A DNA stretch of 64,000 nt, taken from positions 248,001 through 312,000 of the forward strand of contig MU008164.1 of assembly GCA_010909165.1 (NCBI GenBank), written 5' to 3'. Positions 42,511 to 53,270 of this stretch are shown here, piece by piece. The position numbers and the translations under genes were made by a program. This DNA comes from Anthoceros angustus. Lineage: Eukaryota; Streptophyta; Anthocerotopsida; Anthocerotales; Anthocerotaceae. Position 1 is the stretch's first letter, and each line of letters opens with the position of its first letter. The notes under the pieces are model-generated. The model saw nothing but the letters and a program-made list of their open reading frames with translations. It ran no database searches and was not told where the DNA came from.

Positions 42511-43531
42511 GGACCTTTTGTTCAAGATGTTTAGTTTTTGTTTTCTTTTGTTTGATGTTTTGATGTGTATCAGAGCTCGTCTTCATTTGCGTGTATGAAC
42601 GGCTTTCAAAAATTACAAAGTGGACATGAAGAATTACCAGAGTGAGCATACAAAAGGTCAAGATCTACGAAAGGATGTTATCGAAACTTTAAAGTCAAGT
42701 ATTGATCACTCTCCCAAGTGGTCCGCACATAACAAAATCACAATCTGTTTCTCTTCAATTCAACCATTGATAACCCAAGATCAATGTAAGTTTTGGTTTA
42801 TTGGGCTTAAGTTTTGTGGTTTGTATTTACTAACTATTTGTTGTTTTTGTTTAGGCAGGCAAAACTTCGTGTTTCAAAAGGAATGTCAAGGTTTATGAAG
42901 ACCATGGTGAAGCAATTGGGCTTGTTGCCATTACACCAATAAGAGCCGTGTAACAATGATTACACGTTGACGATGGCTCGTGCCCTCGATGCCGAGAAGT
43001 GTGACTGGCCAAAGCGGACCTTTTGTTCGAGGGTGTAGTCTTTTGTTTTATTGTTGTTTGATGTTTTGATGTATCAGATTGAGCTCCTCTCATTTGTATG
43101 AAGAACATTCAAAAATTACAAAGTGGATATGAAGAATTACCAGAGTGAGCATTTTCAAAAGGTCAAGATCTGAAAAGGACGCCATCGAAACCTTTAAAGT
43201 CATTGATCACTCTCCCAAGTGGTCTCGCACATGACAAGAATTTGTCAATTCAGGGTTTCTCTTCAATTCAACCATTGATAACCCAAGATCCAAATGTAAG
43301 TTTTGGTTTATTGGGCTTGAGTTTTGTGGTTTGTATTTACTAAGCTTGTTTTTGTTGTTTTTGTTAGGCTTGGTATGCAAAACTTCGTGTTTCAAAAGGA
43401 ATGTCAAGGTTTATGAAGACCATGGTCAAGCAATTGGGCTATACTACACCAATAAGAGCTGTGTAACGATGATTACACGCTTGACGATGGCTCGTGCCCT
43501 CGATGCCGGGAAGTGTGACCGGCCATAAAAC
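42511..43531. repeat. Tandem duplication T4, two units of about 0.51 kb
   Basis: Units 42511-43015 and 43016-43531 both begin GGACCTTTTGTTC and contain the VDMKNYQSEH exon, an intron and the start of the next exon. Copy 2 of family B has a single unit (63485-64000). Confidence 0.75.
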
Positions 43532-45144
43532 GGATCTGGATTTTCAAGGTAATATGTTTTGAAAGCTTGTGACATTTGAGTCCTTTGTGTTCCTTGTCGA
43601 TGCCTGATGTTTTGGGATATGACCTCGGTCAAAAACAGTACCGCAAAGAAGAGTTCTTGTTCCCGGTGAACGACGATCTTATCGGAGCTTTTAAATGAAG
43701 AACTCAATCGGAGAGGATGATTTAAGGGTGTTCTTCCACAACGGTTGAATGTAACTCAAAATAGTATTTTCGAGTCACCAAGATCGCCCTTGCAAGTGCA
43801 ACACGTTAATAATGTAAGTGTTTGAGATTTGTTGCAAGTATGTAGGGACTTGTGTCAAAATCGTGTCGACTTGTTTTGATTTGTGTGTTACTTCGTGGCT
43901 ACCCCGTTATTCATCATGAAAGGCACTGAACAATGTTGGGACTGAATCGAGTTTTTCTCGCACCATGTGGTCCACGTGTCTTGAAGTTCAAAGTTGGTAT
44001 TGTGAAGTTTCTTTGTTGTAGTCCGCCATGTTAGTTTTTAATCATACTTGGTTTTTGTTTTACCGGCGGTGTACCTTAAAGCGTTGCCAAGGCATCCAGA
44101 TGGATACTAGCACAACCGGGGTGTTCTAGTGAAATTCCATATGTTGACAAGGTTGATTCTTTGTCTTGTTTGTTGTTTTCACTTTTGGAGTTTCGATTGT
44201 GTTCTTCTTGGCGATTGTGAATCCGACTAGTGTAAGCGACCTTGTCCCTCATTTCAACATTGATACCGAGGGAAGTCGATGCAAGGTCCTCGTTGAGGCA
44301 TTGTGCAGTGAGTGTGATCACCATCCGGTTAACCAGATGTAAATGGCCGTGGTAGCACCTCCGATATCGACAGGCACGCGAGTCTCAAAATGAAATGGAA
44401 GTGGCTTTGAGCGGCTTGACTCTGCCTCTCCGAATCCGAACGTGGACAACGACCATTAATCAAACAGAATTGGAGTTTCAACGGCATAAGGATTTGGAGG
44501 TTTATAGAGAGACAAAGGCGGTGCGCTTGAATTACGAGTTCTAAGCAAAGAGAGAAAGCCCTTGAGATTCGAGAGAGGAGAAAGAGAGGAGAGCAAAGAG
44601 TTAGCAAAAGGAAAAAAAAGAAAAAAGATGTTTCAATATTGCGAAAAAAGCATGCTTATGATTTTGCTATTGAAAATCGAGATATGTATTGTTTGATTGA
44701 AAATTTGTGTTTTATTAGGTTGTGACCTTGAGAGTCAATTTCTCCTCATCAATTGGTTGCCAATTATGATAATCTTGTACAAGTACCAATCAAGCCAAGT
44801 GGTCGTGAAAATTACATTTTCAATCTGTATAATTGTACGAAATTTCCCAAAATAAGGTGAGTATAAATATTTTTATTCTTAGTGTTTACTAGTAGCATTG
44901 CACAGTTTGGGTGCTAATTTTTGTTTTGTTTGTAGGTTTCTTGTTGAAAGCAGAGTTCACTCTATACGGTATTTACTCTTCATTAGTTGAATTCAGATTA
45001 CGCTATTCTGACATAACAGAAACTCCGCAAAGAAAAGGTTTCTTGTTGGTTTTTGTATATCCCGATCCGCATGAATATTATTTAACAGAAAATGTTTTCA
45101 CGATTAGCGATTTTGGTGGGATGTCTAGAATGAGCTTCTACTAG

Positions 45145-45600
45145 ACGCCTCGGTATTCACTTGGTCGCCATGTTTTCTACTCTAGTGCCTCGCTTTTCCA
45201 CCTTGATGGTAGATCATATTCACCCCACTTGGCATGTTTTCACTATATTGTAATGAATTTTAATTGTCTTGGGTAAAATAATGACCAAAAGGTCGATCTC
45301 TCTAAAAATTCACCGCACTACCCAAAAAAAATCAATCGCGGCCGAGGCCCCGCAGGCCGCGATTTTACGCCACATCCGCATAAAGATTTTGCTCGGATCG
45401 AGGTGCAATTCATTTGCGTGTTGAGCGAGAATACCCGAGCACTCGACACCGTAAGATATAGCGAAATTTCAACCGTATTTAATCACATTGTAAGTACACA
45501 ATGTATTGTCCGCTTCCGAGTTAGCAAGTGCGCATATTAGTTTGCGCGTCCGCGTTGCACCTATGAGCGTCTCCATCTGCGGAACCAAGCGGTGAAGAGT
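45145..45600. other. Downstream of family B; no supported gene
   Basis: Probably the 3' untranslated region of family B followed by unique DNA. A short GC palindrome GCGGCCGAGGCCCCGCAGGC lies near 45338. Confidence 0.4.
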
Positions 45601-45604
45601 ACAA

Positions 45605-46450
45605 AGAGAAGATGATACCCGATAGCTTCAAGAGCACATCAATGCGGCAAGAAATTGGAAGAGGGTGGAAGATTGGAGAGAGTCAAGAGGAAGACAACGA
45701 CGCAAAACTAGACATTTTCCATGTTCGAAAAGCAAGCAAAGGTCCGTTACGGGTAATAGCGGTGATATTCGTGAAATGGCTGCCTACTTGGGGAAAAGAG
45801 AATACAAGTGTTGGTCGTCGATTTACCATGGGGCAAATCGGAGACATGGGATAAGGAGATGACATGTGAGGATATGGAGAAGATAATGGATGGATTCATG
45901 ACAATCACGAATGCAAGACTTTCGCGTGATATTTATGCATGGACGAGACGGATGCGGGATGTCCGAAATGCCTGCGAAAATGGTGTGAAAAGGGGGTTTA
46001 TACAATGGTGCAGGAGAAAGACAATTTGGTCTCGGACGAGGACTTTCTGAGAACTGCGAGTACATGTGTGGGGTATGGTGTTCACCCAACTGAAGATATG
46101 AGGTCACGGTGCATTGTCCAATAGTCGGTAGAGATTGGAGCAATGCTGCGTTTATTTGACATAAGCGCGATCGTGAAGAAACTTTTGAATGTGTCCAACG
46201 ATGGCCATGTTGTTTCTCCTTACCAAAAGCCAATAGGGTTGATGGTCCCTATCGACCTATTCACGTAAAGAGGGAATGGGTTATAGATGGATGCTCGAAG
46301 CGGAGTGGAATACTGCGGCATTATCGGAAGGGCGGAACTGATTGGTCTGTTGACCAAGAAAGAGGAGCAATATTCATCGAATGCTGTATTATAGGCCATG
46401 AAGTGTCGTACAACACTATAATATTCATACGGCGGAATTATGTAAGTTAT
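45605..46450 (+). pseudogene. Amino-methyltransferase-like copy C, divergent subfamily with DLPWG motif
   Basis: On the plus strand, IQVLVVDLPWGKSETWDKEM (about 45800) supplies the catalytic D-x-P-W motif, followed by CEDMEKIMDGFMTITNARLS, then CPKCLRKWCEKGVYTMVQEK with LVSDEDFLRTASTCVGYGVH. The end has SPYQKPIGLM (about 46226) and WVIDGCS plus a Ser/Gly-rich remnant of motif I (about 46280), broken by indels. The order D-x-P-W before SAM motif I matches copies B, D and E, but the motif IV surroundings (KSETWDKEMT) are different from their GFDxGPxD, so it is a separate branch. Confidence 0.55.
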
Positions 46451-46915
46451 GAAAAAATTGCCGCCGCTTGGTACTTTTCATCTGATTACTAATTCACGAC
46501 AAACACCGCTTTTGAAAGCACTGCCGTGCTGCTAATCATTGATTGGGATTTCAATTTTGTCTCCAAGTTGTTTGAAATGAGGGTGCTAAGGTGAAGGGAG
46601 ACGTCGCTCACAAACGACAATGCTCAGTTATAAGTAGAGTACGTCCGTTCAGATATATTCAAAATAGGCCTCATGGCCAGACACATAACAACTTAGTACT
46701 GGAAGATCCGGGATGACAGCAACTCCAAGGACAGCGCCCCCTACGACATACCGAAAATGTTTTGGCCACCTAAGGAAGTTCAGGGTCCGAAGATTCAACT
46801 GCACACAAACCGGCTACACTATCGGGAACTAAGGTCACGTTTCTAAGACGTTTTTGTCCGCCTTCTCCGAAAGTGTCAATCCATCCATCGCCTGGGCGCC
46901 ATCATCTTCCTTCCG
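46451..46915. other. Spacer between convergent methyltransferase copies; no supported gene
   Basis: No coding frame longer than about 40 codons and no repeat recognised. Confidence 0.4.
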
Positions 46916-47865
46916 TCAAAGGTTGAGTACCATAGAAGGCCCAAAGGTTCGTTGCCCCTCATCGAGAGGGTCTCCCCTTTCTTTCATTCTCTCTCGACCT
47001 TGGGGCACAATTTGAGCCTTCCCAATATCCTTCTCGCCACGCAAACCTCCTTGGCCTGAATTGAGATGGACCTCGGCGATGCGGCCTGTGTCACCTCCTC
47101 CGCATCCGGCGAAGATTATATCCATGTACATGCCGGAATGAATTCTCGCACATGCATCCAATATCCATTCCCTTCCTTGGAGAATGTCTTGATAAGCTTC
47201 ATCATCAAACCTAAAGGCCATAGGGTAGGGCATAACAAGTTTGTCAAGTGAATGGTATACCGCTTTTTCACAACGATGGTGGGCAATCATCGACCGACCA
47301 TCATTGAAAGTGCCCCGCAAAGCATTAGGTAACATGACACACTGCAACTCGTAGCTTTTCTTGACCCCAACCGAATGACATACTCCCCAGACGAACCCAC
47401 CCTTGTCGTTGTTGATATTTGTCTTGTCCCACACAAATGAAACAAGTCCACGCCTGCACCACTTCCGCATAGGCTCGCACAATATGTGAATCTTCCACAC
47501 CATGCATTATGATCATCCTAAATCCTCTCGCATTCGTTAAGTATTGAAGAAATGCAAAACATTACCCACTTGCCAAGCATCAAACCTTCCATCCTTAGGG
47601 CCCTTGTCGAATCCATGGGACATCCATCACAAGCAAAGAGTACCTCCTCTTCCTCACAAAACCTCGCATATCCCGGACATCTCGAGCATGAACTGACATC
47701 GCACTTTTTCTCCGATCAGGATGTTGAATTGCAACCGTCCTCTTCTATGTCCCTATTCACGAGCTCCCGTTGCTCATCCTTCAAGCCCTTCCATGTGTTG
47801 ACCTCATAAATAAACTGTTGAAAGTTTTCAGGGTACTTGGTGAGGACGTAATGTCTTTTGTTGCT
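46916..47865 (-). pseudogene. Amino-methyltransferase copy D, DVPW subfamily
   Basis: Minus strand. An exon begins after the acceptor TTTTTGTGCAG near 47865, with TKYPENFQQFIYEVNTWKGL then KDEQRELVNRD, the same helix as in copies B and E. Motif IV is LLVMDVPW (about 47620) continuing, after an indel, into a GPKDGRFD-like segment. A 195-codon open frame follows (47503-46916) with GLVSFVWDKTNINNDKGGFV, KLVMPYP and REWILDAC, where motif I should be; the glycine loop is garbled (a two- or three-base change). Tail region is Gly/Arg/Glu-rich. Convergent with copy C. Confidence 0.6.
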
Positions 47866-47924
47866 GCACAAAAACAAAGTTGTTTGTCAGTATTAATGGG
47901 AGAGGGACTTCGACGGCATGCCCT

Positions 47925-48010
47925 CCCCGCACAGGGCCTCCAGGGGTCTGGGCCCAGGCATGCCGCCGGCATGCCGCCTCCTCAAAGGCTACCCCTCAGC
48001 ATAGACGCCC
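47925..48010. repeat. GGCATGCC/GGCGCC palindromic cluster
   Basis: GGCATGCC occurs repeatedly with GC-rich spacers just upstream of copy D on its strand, in a probable intron, as at the equivalent place of copies B (14225-14475) and E (51781-51900). Confidence 0.5.
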
Positions 48011-48266
48011 CAACTTCCCATTAAGCGGGCGCAGATGCCGCGCCCCAAGCGGAATATGGAAAATCGGGCGTGGGAAGGAGGAAGGAAGAACGATAATATT
48101 TTAAGCGGCTGAATATACATCAAGCAGCTTTGACGTGAATATATGCAAACGGGGTTTTCGAATATTGAAATGCGATTCACCGTCAAGACCCTAAACACGC
48201 CGTAGTGACATTACGCCAGATGCCGGCGCCCCAAGTCATGCCCAAACGTTACGTGCCTTGGCGCAT

Positions 48267-48574
48267 GCCGGCATCCAAGATTCATGGCCTTTGGCAATGA
48301 ATGCCGGACGCCGGACAAACACCCTTCCGCCGCCGGCATCCAAGATTCATGGCCTTTGGCAATGAATGCCGGACGTCGGACAAACACCCTTCTCGCCGGC
48401 AGATCCAAGATTCATGGCCTTTGGCAATGAATGGACGTCGGACAAACACCCTTCTGCCGGCATCCAAGATTCATGGCCTTTGGCAATGAATGCCGGACGT
48501 CGGACAAACACCCTTCTGCCGGCATCCAAGATTCATGGCCTTTGGCAATGAATGCCGGACGTCGGACAAACACC
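48267..48574. repeat. 62-bp minisatellite, five units
   Basis: Units start at 48267, 48332, 48395, 48456 and 48518, each with GCCGGCATCCAAGATTCATG and ATGCCGGACGTCGGACAAAC. Units vary at the word CTGCC, which is CTCGCC or CCGCC in other units. Confidence 0.9.
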
Positions 48575-48824
48575 TCCTTCCGGCCGAAACTACCAATCTG
48601 TAATGGCTTCTCTGGACTGCTCAACATCTGTTAGACACCCTAGGCTAGTGGCTAAGAAACCACCTGAAATGTGATGGCTTCTCCGGACTGGCTATTAAAA
48701 ACAAGGAGCATGGGGGAGCATAAGGGCATGAAGAAGAAGAAGAAGAAGAATGAGGGCATGAGGGCGCTGGCATGCCGGCGCCCTCACTTCAACATATAGT
48801 TTGTGCTTCCAATTGGTTGTGTGC

Positions 48825-48890
48825 AAGAAAGTTAATGAAGTGGTAACACCCGAAAATTATGAGTAAGAGGTCTTGGGTTCAAGTCCTCTT
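48825..48890 (+). mobile_element. tRNA-derived SINE head (candidate)
   Basis: AGTTAATGAAGTGGTAACAC resembles a D-arm/A-box and TTGGGTTCAAGTCCTC a T-arm/B-box, at tRNA-like spacing. The B-box part is then tandemly amplified together with a GC palindrome (48872-49055). Compare the candidate at 24180. Confidence 0.45.
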
Positions 48891-49055
48891 TTAGGGCGCC
48901 GGCATGCCAGCGCCCTTTAAAGGTAAACTTTCCTTGGGTTCAAGTCTTCTTTTAAGGCGCCGGCATGCCGGCGCCCTTTAAAGGTAAACTTTCCTTGGGT
49001 TCAAGTCTTCTTTTAAGGCGCCGGCATGCCACCGCCCTTTAAAGGTAAACTTTCC
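48872..49055. repeat. 61-bp minisatellite, three units, B box plus GC palindrome
   Basis: Units start at 48872, 48933 and 48994: CTTGGGTTCAAGTC, then GGCGCCGGCATGCCGGCGCC (variants AGCGCC and ACCGCC), then CTTTAAAGGTAAACTTTCC. The palindrome is perfect in the middle unit. Confidence 0.9.
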
Positions 49056-49400
49056 CTATTGTGTAGGCTTTAAAGGTAAGCTTTTCCTATTGTGTACAGA
49101 ATAGATAATGTGGATTGAAATGAGAGCACAGTAAAAGTGATAGATGATTGGTTTGGTTTAAAATTCCTTATCTGCTTTTCCTTTGATAGCACTAATCCAT
49201 GAAGAAGGTGGGACTCGACAAGTACAAAACACACACCACACACATGCAAACGGCAATTGCATTCCATGATTTCGAGAAGATGGAAACAGGGACTCTCACC
49301 GCTGCATGTTGAATTTCCATTGTCATCTCCAATACTTATTACACCCCCCTCAAAACCGTTTTTCCAAAACCATATACCCTTTATGCACTGAATGAATAGC
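49056..49400. other. No supported gene
   Basis: A minus frame of 110 codons (49402-49070) has no recognised motif. A CCCCCCTCAAAACC word near 49342 resembles, inverted, the GAAGGGGG terminal-repeat motif. Confidence 0.35.
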
Positions 49401-49599
49401 AAAAGGCCTATCCCGTGGCCTCTTCACTGCCACCAACAGAGTGTCATGTATGGGCATCATTTCAAGGTAAATGTGTGCCTACCGAGGCTGTATATCCCTT
49501 TTTCAGCCCAACTCATGGCATGTTCCTGGCTTCCTACACACACAACAACCGTACTTTTAAAACATTTTTTGTGGAAACTGGCAGGAACAGGCGTTTCTT

Positions 49600-50090
49600 G
49601 CCCATGTTCCCGCCGGTTACCAGTATATTCATTGGAAAAGCCGCTTCCTGTTTATTCCGATGATATGAATATTATGGTGTTAGACGAGGAAGAGTTAACC
49701 ACCAAACCACACAAACGTGGACATTCGGTTTTTTTTGCCAAAGAGATGGCAGCAGGGAGATTAGTTAAGCCCAGGGCCGCAACGCTACACTTGGTTCAAG
49801 GAACATGCGCACCCATCGACCTTCAAGACTTGAGTCAATCACAGGGGCCCTAAGAAGAAGGAGAAAGATGGCAAAAGGTCCGGAAAACCCTAAGAACCCA
49901 CGGAAAGAAGTGCGGGCCGGAAAAGCGACCCTACTTGGGACAACCAACATCCGAGACGCTTTGGCTTTGGCAAATCCCAAGGTGGAGAAACGCCATATCT
50001 TCCTCTTGCTATTTACGATCCGCAACGGCTACAGGAGAACGATGACATCGTCGTCCCGAGGACGGAAAGACAACATTCGCCAAACTAGCT
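49600..50090 (+). pseudogene. Candidate gene fragment, unknown
   Basis: Plus-strand phrases MNIMVLDEEELTTKPHKRGH and KEMAAGRLVKPRAATLHLVQ, then after a frame change KKSDPTWDN or KATLLGTTNIRDALALANPK, and finally YDPQRLQENDDIVVPRTERQ before a stop near 50090. These look like pieces of one basic protein with two shifts. No family recognised. Confidence 0.35.
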
Positions 50091-50690
50091 AGAAACATAC
50101 ACCGTTGTCAACTGTTGGAGACTGTTTAAATGTGAGTGGGCGCACAAGTTTGTGCACAAATAGCGTGGCCAATCTAAAGGAAAAAGCTGATCGTGAATGT
50201 CTCTGGATGGTTTTCCCTCGTAATTCCGATGCACAATGTGATATATCTGTATCACAACAATAATTGAAATGTTTTGGGTGACATGTCAGGGGAGAAATAC
50301 CAAAAAGGCTGATTCCAGTGCGGATTTCCGACGTGTGCAGAAAGGGGTCCGGAAACGTCCATGTGCCAAAAGGGGTTTCAGGAGAAACCTCTTTCAGAAC
50401 AGACACTGTTAGATATCCTATTGGCATCAGCATATGCCAGAAACATCCTAAGAATACACTATAATATGCAAGGAATATGCCAAAGAATATTACTTGAGCT
50501 TATCCACTTAGCTATTGCTAACTATGTTTAATTAACACTAATCAATGCTTAATTAACATAAGCACCTTAGATTAATTAACACTAATTACTTACTTAAAGA
50601 TAAGTAATTGGATTAATTAATTCTAATCAAACACTAAACCCAAGTGCAGAGATTAGTATCACACGGCATGACACCTTCCTCCTTGTCGCC
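50091..50690. other. AT-rich spacer with TTAATTAA words; no supported gene
   Basis: Several TTAATTAA and ACTAATTACTTACTTA words lie at 50510-50620. Short frames only. Confidence 0.4.
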
Positions 50691-50719
50691 ACCACTCCCG
50701 CATCGCCATACAAGATCTC

Positions 50720-51705
50720 CGGGGTTTGCTGTCCTTCCTCACGAAGTCCCTATTGCGCTTTCATCCTCCTTGCACTAAGTGGAACAACCCAGCCTTCAAA
50801 CAATTTTTTCGCTAATACAAACTTCTTTAGCCTGTATGCCGCCTCTCCGTGCCGAATGAGCTCCTCTTTCCAACTGCAAAACTCGAAACCATGTATGCGT
50901 TAGGATATTACCTAAGACAATGGAGGTCGCCTATGGCAATAGAATTGCGTCCGTAGCAATGGCCAGTGTTGTAGTCCCACTTCGCGCAACAATCCGTAAT
51001 CCAATCTCCTTCTTGAGAATGTTTTGATGAACTTCATCATCAACCCGAGAGGTCTTTACTGCACACCACCAACTTGTCTTGAGACATGTACACCGCTTTC
51101 ACCACAAGATTCATGTGCAATGACGGATCGTCCATTTTAAAAGTCCTCAGTAATATTGGGCGTCATAGCCGCCTTGTCTTCGAGCCTTCCTTCACACCGG
51201 CCACCGTTATGTACCCAATCGCCTCAAATCCACCGCTATTACTCATGTTTGTTTTGTCCCAAACGAAGGATACCATACCATCCTTGCCACATAATCCACG
51301 CATGCACTCTCTCACGAGGTGAGCTTCTTCCACTCCGTGCATGACAATGAGCCTGAATTCGTCCGCCGTCGTCTTCTCTTGGAAGCTTTGGAAAATTGTG
51401 CTCATCATGCCTGCATCCACCCGACTATCCATGGGACCAATGTCAAAGCCTCTTGGGACATCCATAACCATAGGGTATAAGCCCGTGTCCGAAGGAATCC
51501 CCGCATCTCCATAATAATTCTTTTTTTCACTTGATAGTAACATTCTTTCTCAGACCCTGGAACAGTAAACATATGCAGTCCTTCTTTCAAATCCTTGTTA
51601 GCGATTGCACGCTGCTCATCCTCAAGACTCTTCCAGTTGTTAATCTCAAATATAAAGTTCTTGAAATCCTCGGGCAACTTCTGCAAATTCTCCACATCCT
51701 TTATT
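50720..51705 (-). pseudogene. Amino-methyltransferase copy E, DVPRGFD subfamily
   Basis: Minus strand, the best-preserved N-terminal half of this domain. LPEDFKNFIFEINNWKSLED, then EQRAIANKDLKEGLHMF, an insert, MVMDVPRGFDIGPMDSRVDA (about 51450) as motif IV, RLIVMHGVEEAHLVRECMRG and GMVSFVWDKTNMSNSGGFEA, with a continuous 126-codon frame from 51543. The C-terminal half is shifted: KAVYMSQDKLVVC, GLMMKFIKTFS (about 51020) and a garbled motif I near 50980. Arg replaces the aromatic residue of the usual D-P-P-Y/W/F motif, as in copy B; whether this abolishes activity is unknown. The 5' part is duplicated in T5. Confidence 0.65.
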
Positions 51706-51780
51706 TGTTGAACGCCAGGTCAAGAAAAAACGTTAGAGCAGGGACACCATATGCCTATTGTCTACAACCAAGAGGCACCC

Positions 51781-51832
51781 GATGACGAAGGAGGATGTCC
51801 GGCCGGCGCCCTTCACATCCTCCTTCGTCATC
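51781..51832. repeat. Perfect 18-bp-stem hairpin with GC apex
   Basis: GATGACGAAGGAGGATGT at 51781-51798 pairs exactly with 51815-51832; the loop is CCGGCCGGCGCCCTTC. The duplicate in unit 2 (about 53313-53350) has a shorter loop and one mismatch. Confidence 0.8.
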
Positions 51833-51927
51833 GTCGCCCTCCCACAGTTGGTTATGGGGTGAAGGCCTGCACGATGCCATGGGCGCCGGCCGGCCGACGC
51901 CCGTCATCAGGGTTTGGCCCTGCCCCC

Positions 51928-52461
51928 TTAAACAACACCTCGGTCTCCTCCCTGGGCCGCCTTCTCCTTGGTTGTGCTAGCCTTCCCAGACATTAGGCTA
52001 CCCGATTTCCCATGCCCAATCGACAAAGGCACCTCCGTGGTGCTTGATGGCTTTGTTGGTAGCCCACACCGAGATAGTCCGCACGCCTTCTCCAACATCC
52101 ACAGCAAATTGCGCCGCATCCTTCTTCTTGCCGCCAGCCGTGATTTCTTTGCTTTGGGCATAGGGTCGGATGGTCTACCTTTGGCTCTCCTCTTCCTTCC
52201 TACTTCGCTCACCGCCACCATCCCGAACGTGAACTGACGCTCGGGCGTCACGGCCGAGCCGAGGCCGTTAGGCCGAGACCGTTCTAGGCCGTGGCGCCCG
52301 ACGAGCGTTCGTTCTGGCGTAAGGGGCGGTGCGGGGCGAGGCCGCCCACTCGACTTCGACCGGCGGTATGGGATCTGCATCTTTAGAACTGCCTTGTGCA
52401 ACCACTTTAAAAGTCTTTTTCTCTCTCTTTCCACTTTCACTTCGCGAGTTTTCACTTTCAC
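51928..52461 (-). other. Basic open frame, 177 codons, unknown
   Basis: The minus frame reads DPMPKAKKSRLAARRRMRRN, LLWMLEKACGLS and more basic sequence. An overlapping frame offers AGGKKKDAAQFAVDVGEGVR, which is also protein-like, so the real frame is unclear. It lies upstream of methyltransferase copy E on the same strand and may be one of its exons. Its duplicate lies at 53505-53882. Confidence 0.3.
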
Positions 52462-52927
52462 GCTGCTTCGTTTGCCTTTTCACAGTTTTGGGATTTATCC
52501 TTTCTAACTTTCTTCTGCTGGCGTTGAAGGGGTGTACACCGGCGATTTCGGATCTGCTCTGTCTTCAGAATAATACTTCTTTCTTTGTTCATTATACGGT
52601 CCAGAAAGAAAGTTAATCATTTCGAAAATTTCGTCCAAACGGGAATATTTCTGCAGGCAATGGTAAATGTTAGATATCGTACATATTCAATTTCACCACT
52701 GTAAATATGATGTACTAACCTCAAATAGTGCAAACAACTCCTTTTGATTCTTCGATAACTACAAACAAAAAATGCAGTTAATATTTTACCTCCATCTCAA
52801 GTCGAAGAAGATCTTGCTCGGTAAATACCTTTCTCACTAATGTGAGGCAATGGCTGTGAAGATTTCCCACACTACGGAAATGTGATTGGGCGTTACGCAA
52901 AGAGGTATCAACGTTAGAATTTACATA

Positions 52928-53270
52928 TTTGGAAAATTGTGCTCATCATGCCTGCATCCACCCGACTATCCATGGGACCAATGTCAAAGCCTCTTGGGAC
53001 ATCCATAACCATAAGGGTATAAGCCCGTGTCCGAAGGAATCCCCGCATCTCCATAATAATTCTTTTTTTCACTTGATAGTAACATTCTTTCTCAGACCCT
53101 GGAACAGTAAACATATGCAGTCCTTCTTTCAAATCCTTGTTAGCGATTGCACGCTGCTCATCCTCAAGACTCTTCCAGTTGTTAATCTCAAATATAAAGT
53201 TCTTGAAATCCTCGGGCAACTTCGCAAATTCTCCACATCCTTTATTTGTTGAACGCCAGTCAAGAAAAAC
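52928..53270 (-). pseudogene. Methyltransferase fragment F (5' part, made by T5)
   Basis: Repeats the start of copy E, from the LPEDFKNFIFEINNWKSLED helix to FDIGPMDSRVDAGMMSTIFQ, then ends abruptly at the T5 junction where family A sequence follows. Cannot encode a complete domain. Confidence 0.75.

Larger units (their letters stand above)
41245..45144 (+). pseudogene. Family B unknown multi-exon gene, copy 1
   Basis: ATG at 41245 is preceded by a pyrimidine-rich tract; in copy 2 the ATG follows TTTAG directly. The first exon contains GKVDGVLVHKGRNIFSSKKA and ends at a GTGAGT donor near 41487. Later exons include an IPDQEVLDMFERLKC block (about 41740, shifted here), MKNYQSEHTKGQDLRKDVIE (about 42625, and again in unit 2 near 43130), a WYAKLRVSKGMS exon (about 43370), LGYDLGQKQYRKEEFLFPV (about 43620), a basic coiled segment ending KRKKKKKDVSILRKKHAYDF (about 44620) and the final exon VYPDPHEYYLTENVFTISDF ending at 45144. 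No family is recognised. One segment is inverted (42104-42340) and another tandemly duplicated (42511-43531) compared with copy 2. Confidence 0.5.

Noticed and set aside
48267-48574. A CRISPR array, suggested by evenly spaced repeats
   Set aside because: Units are direct head-to-tail repeats without unique spacers, in a eukaryotic context.
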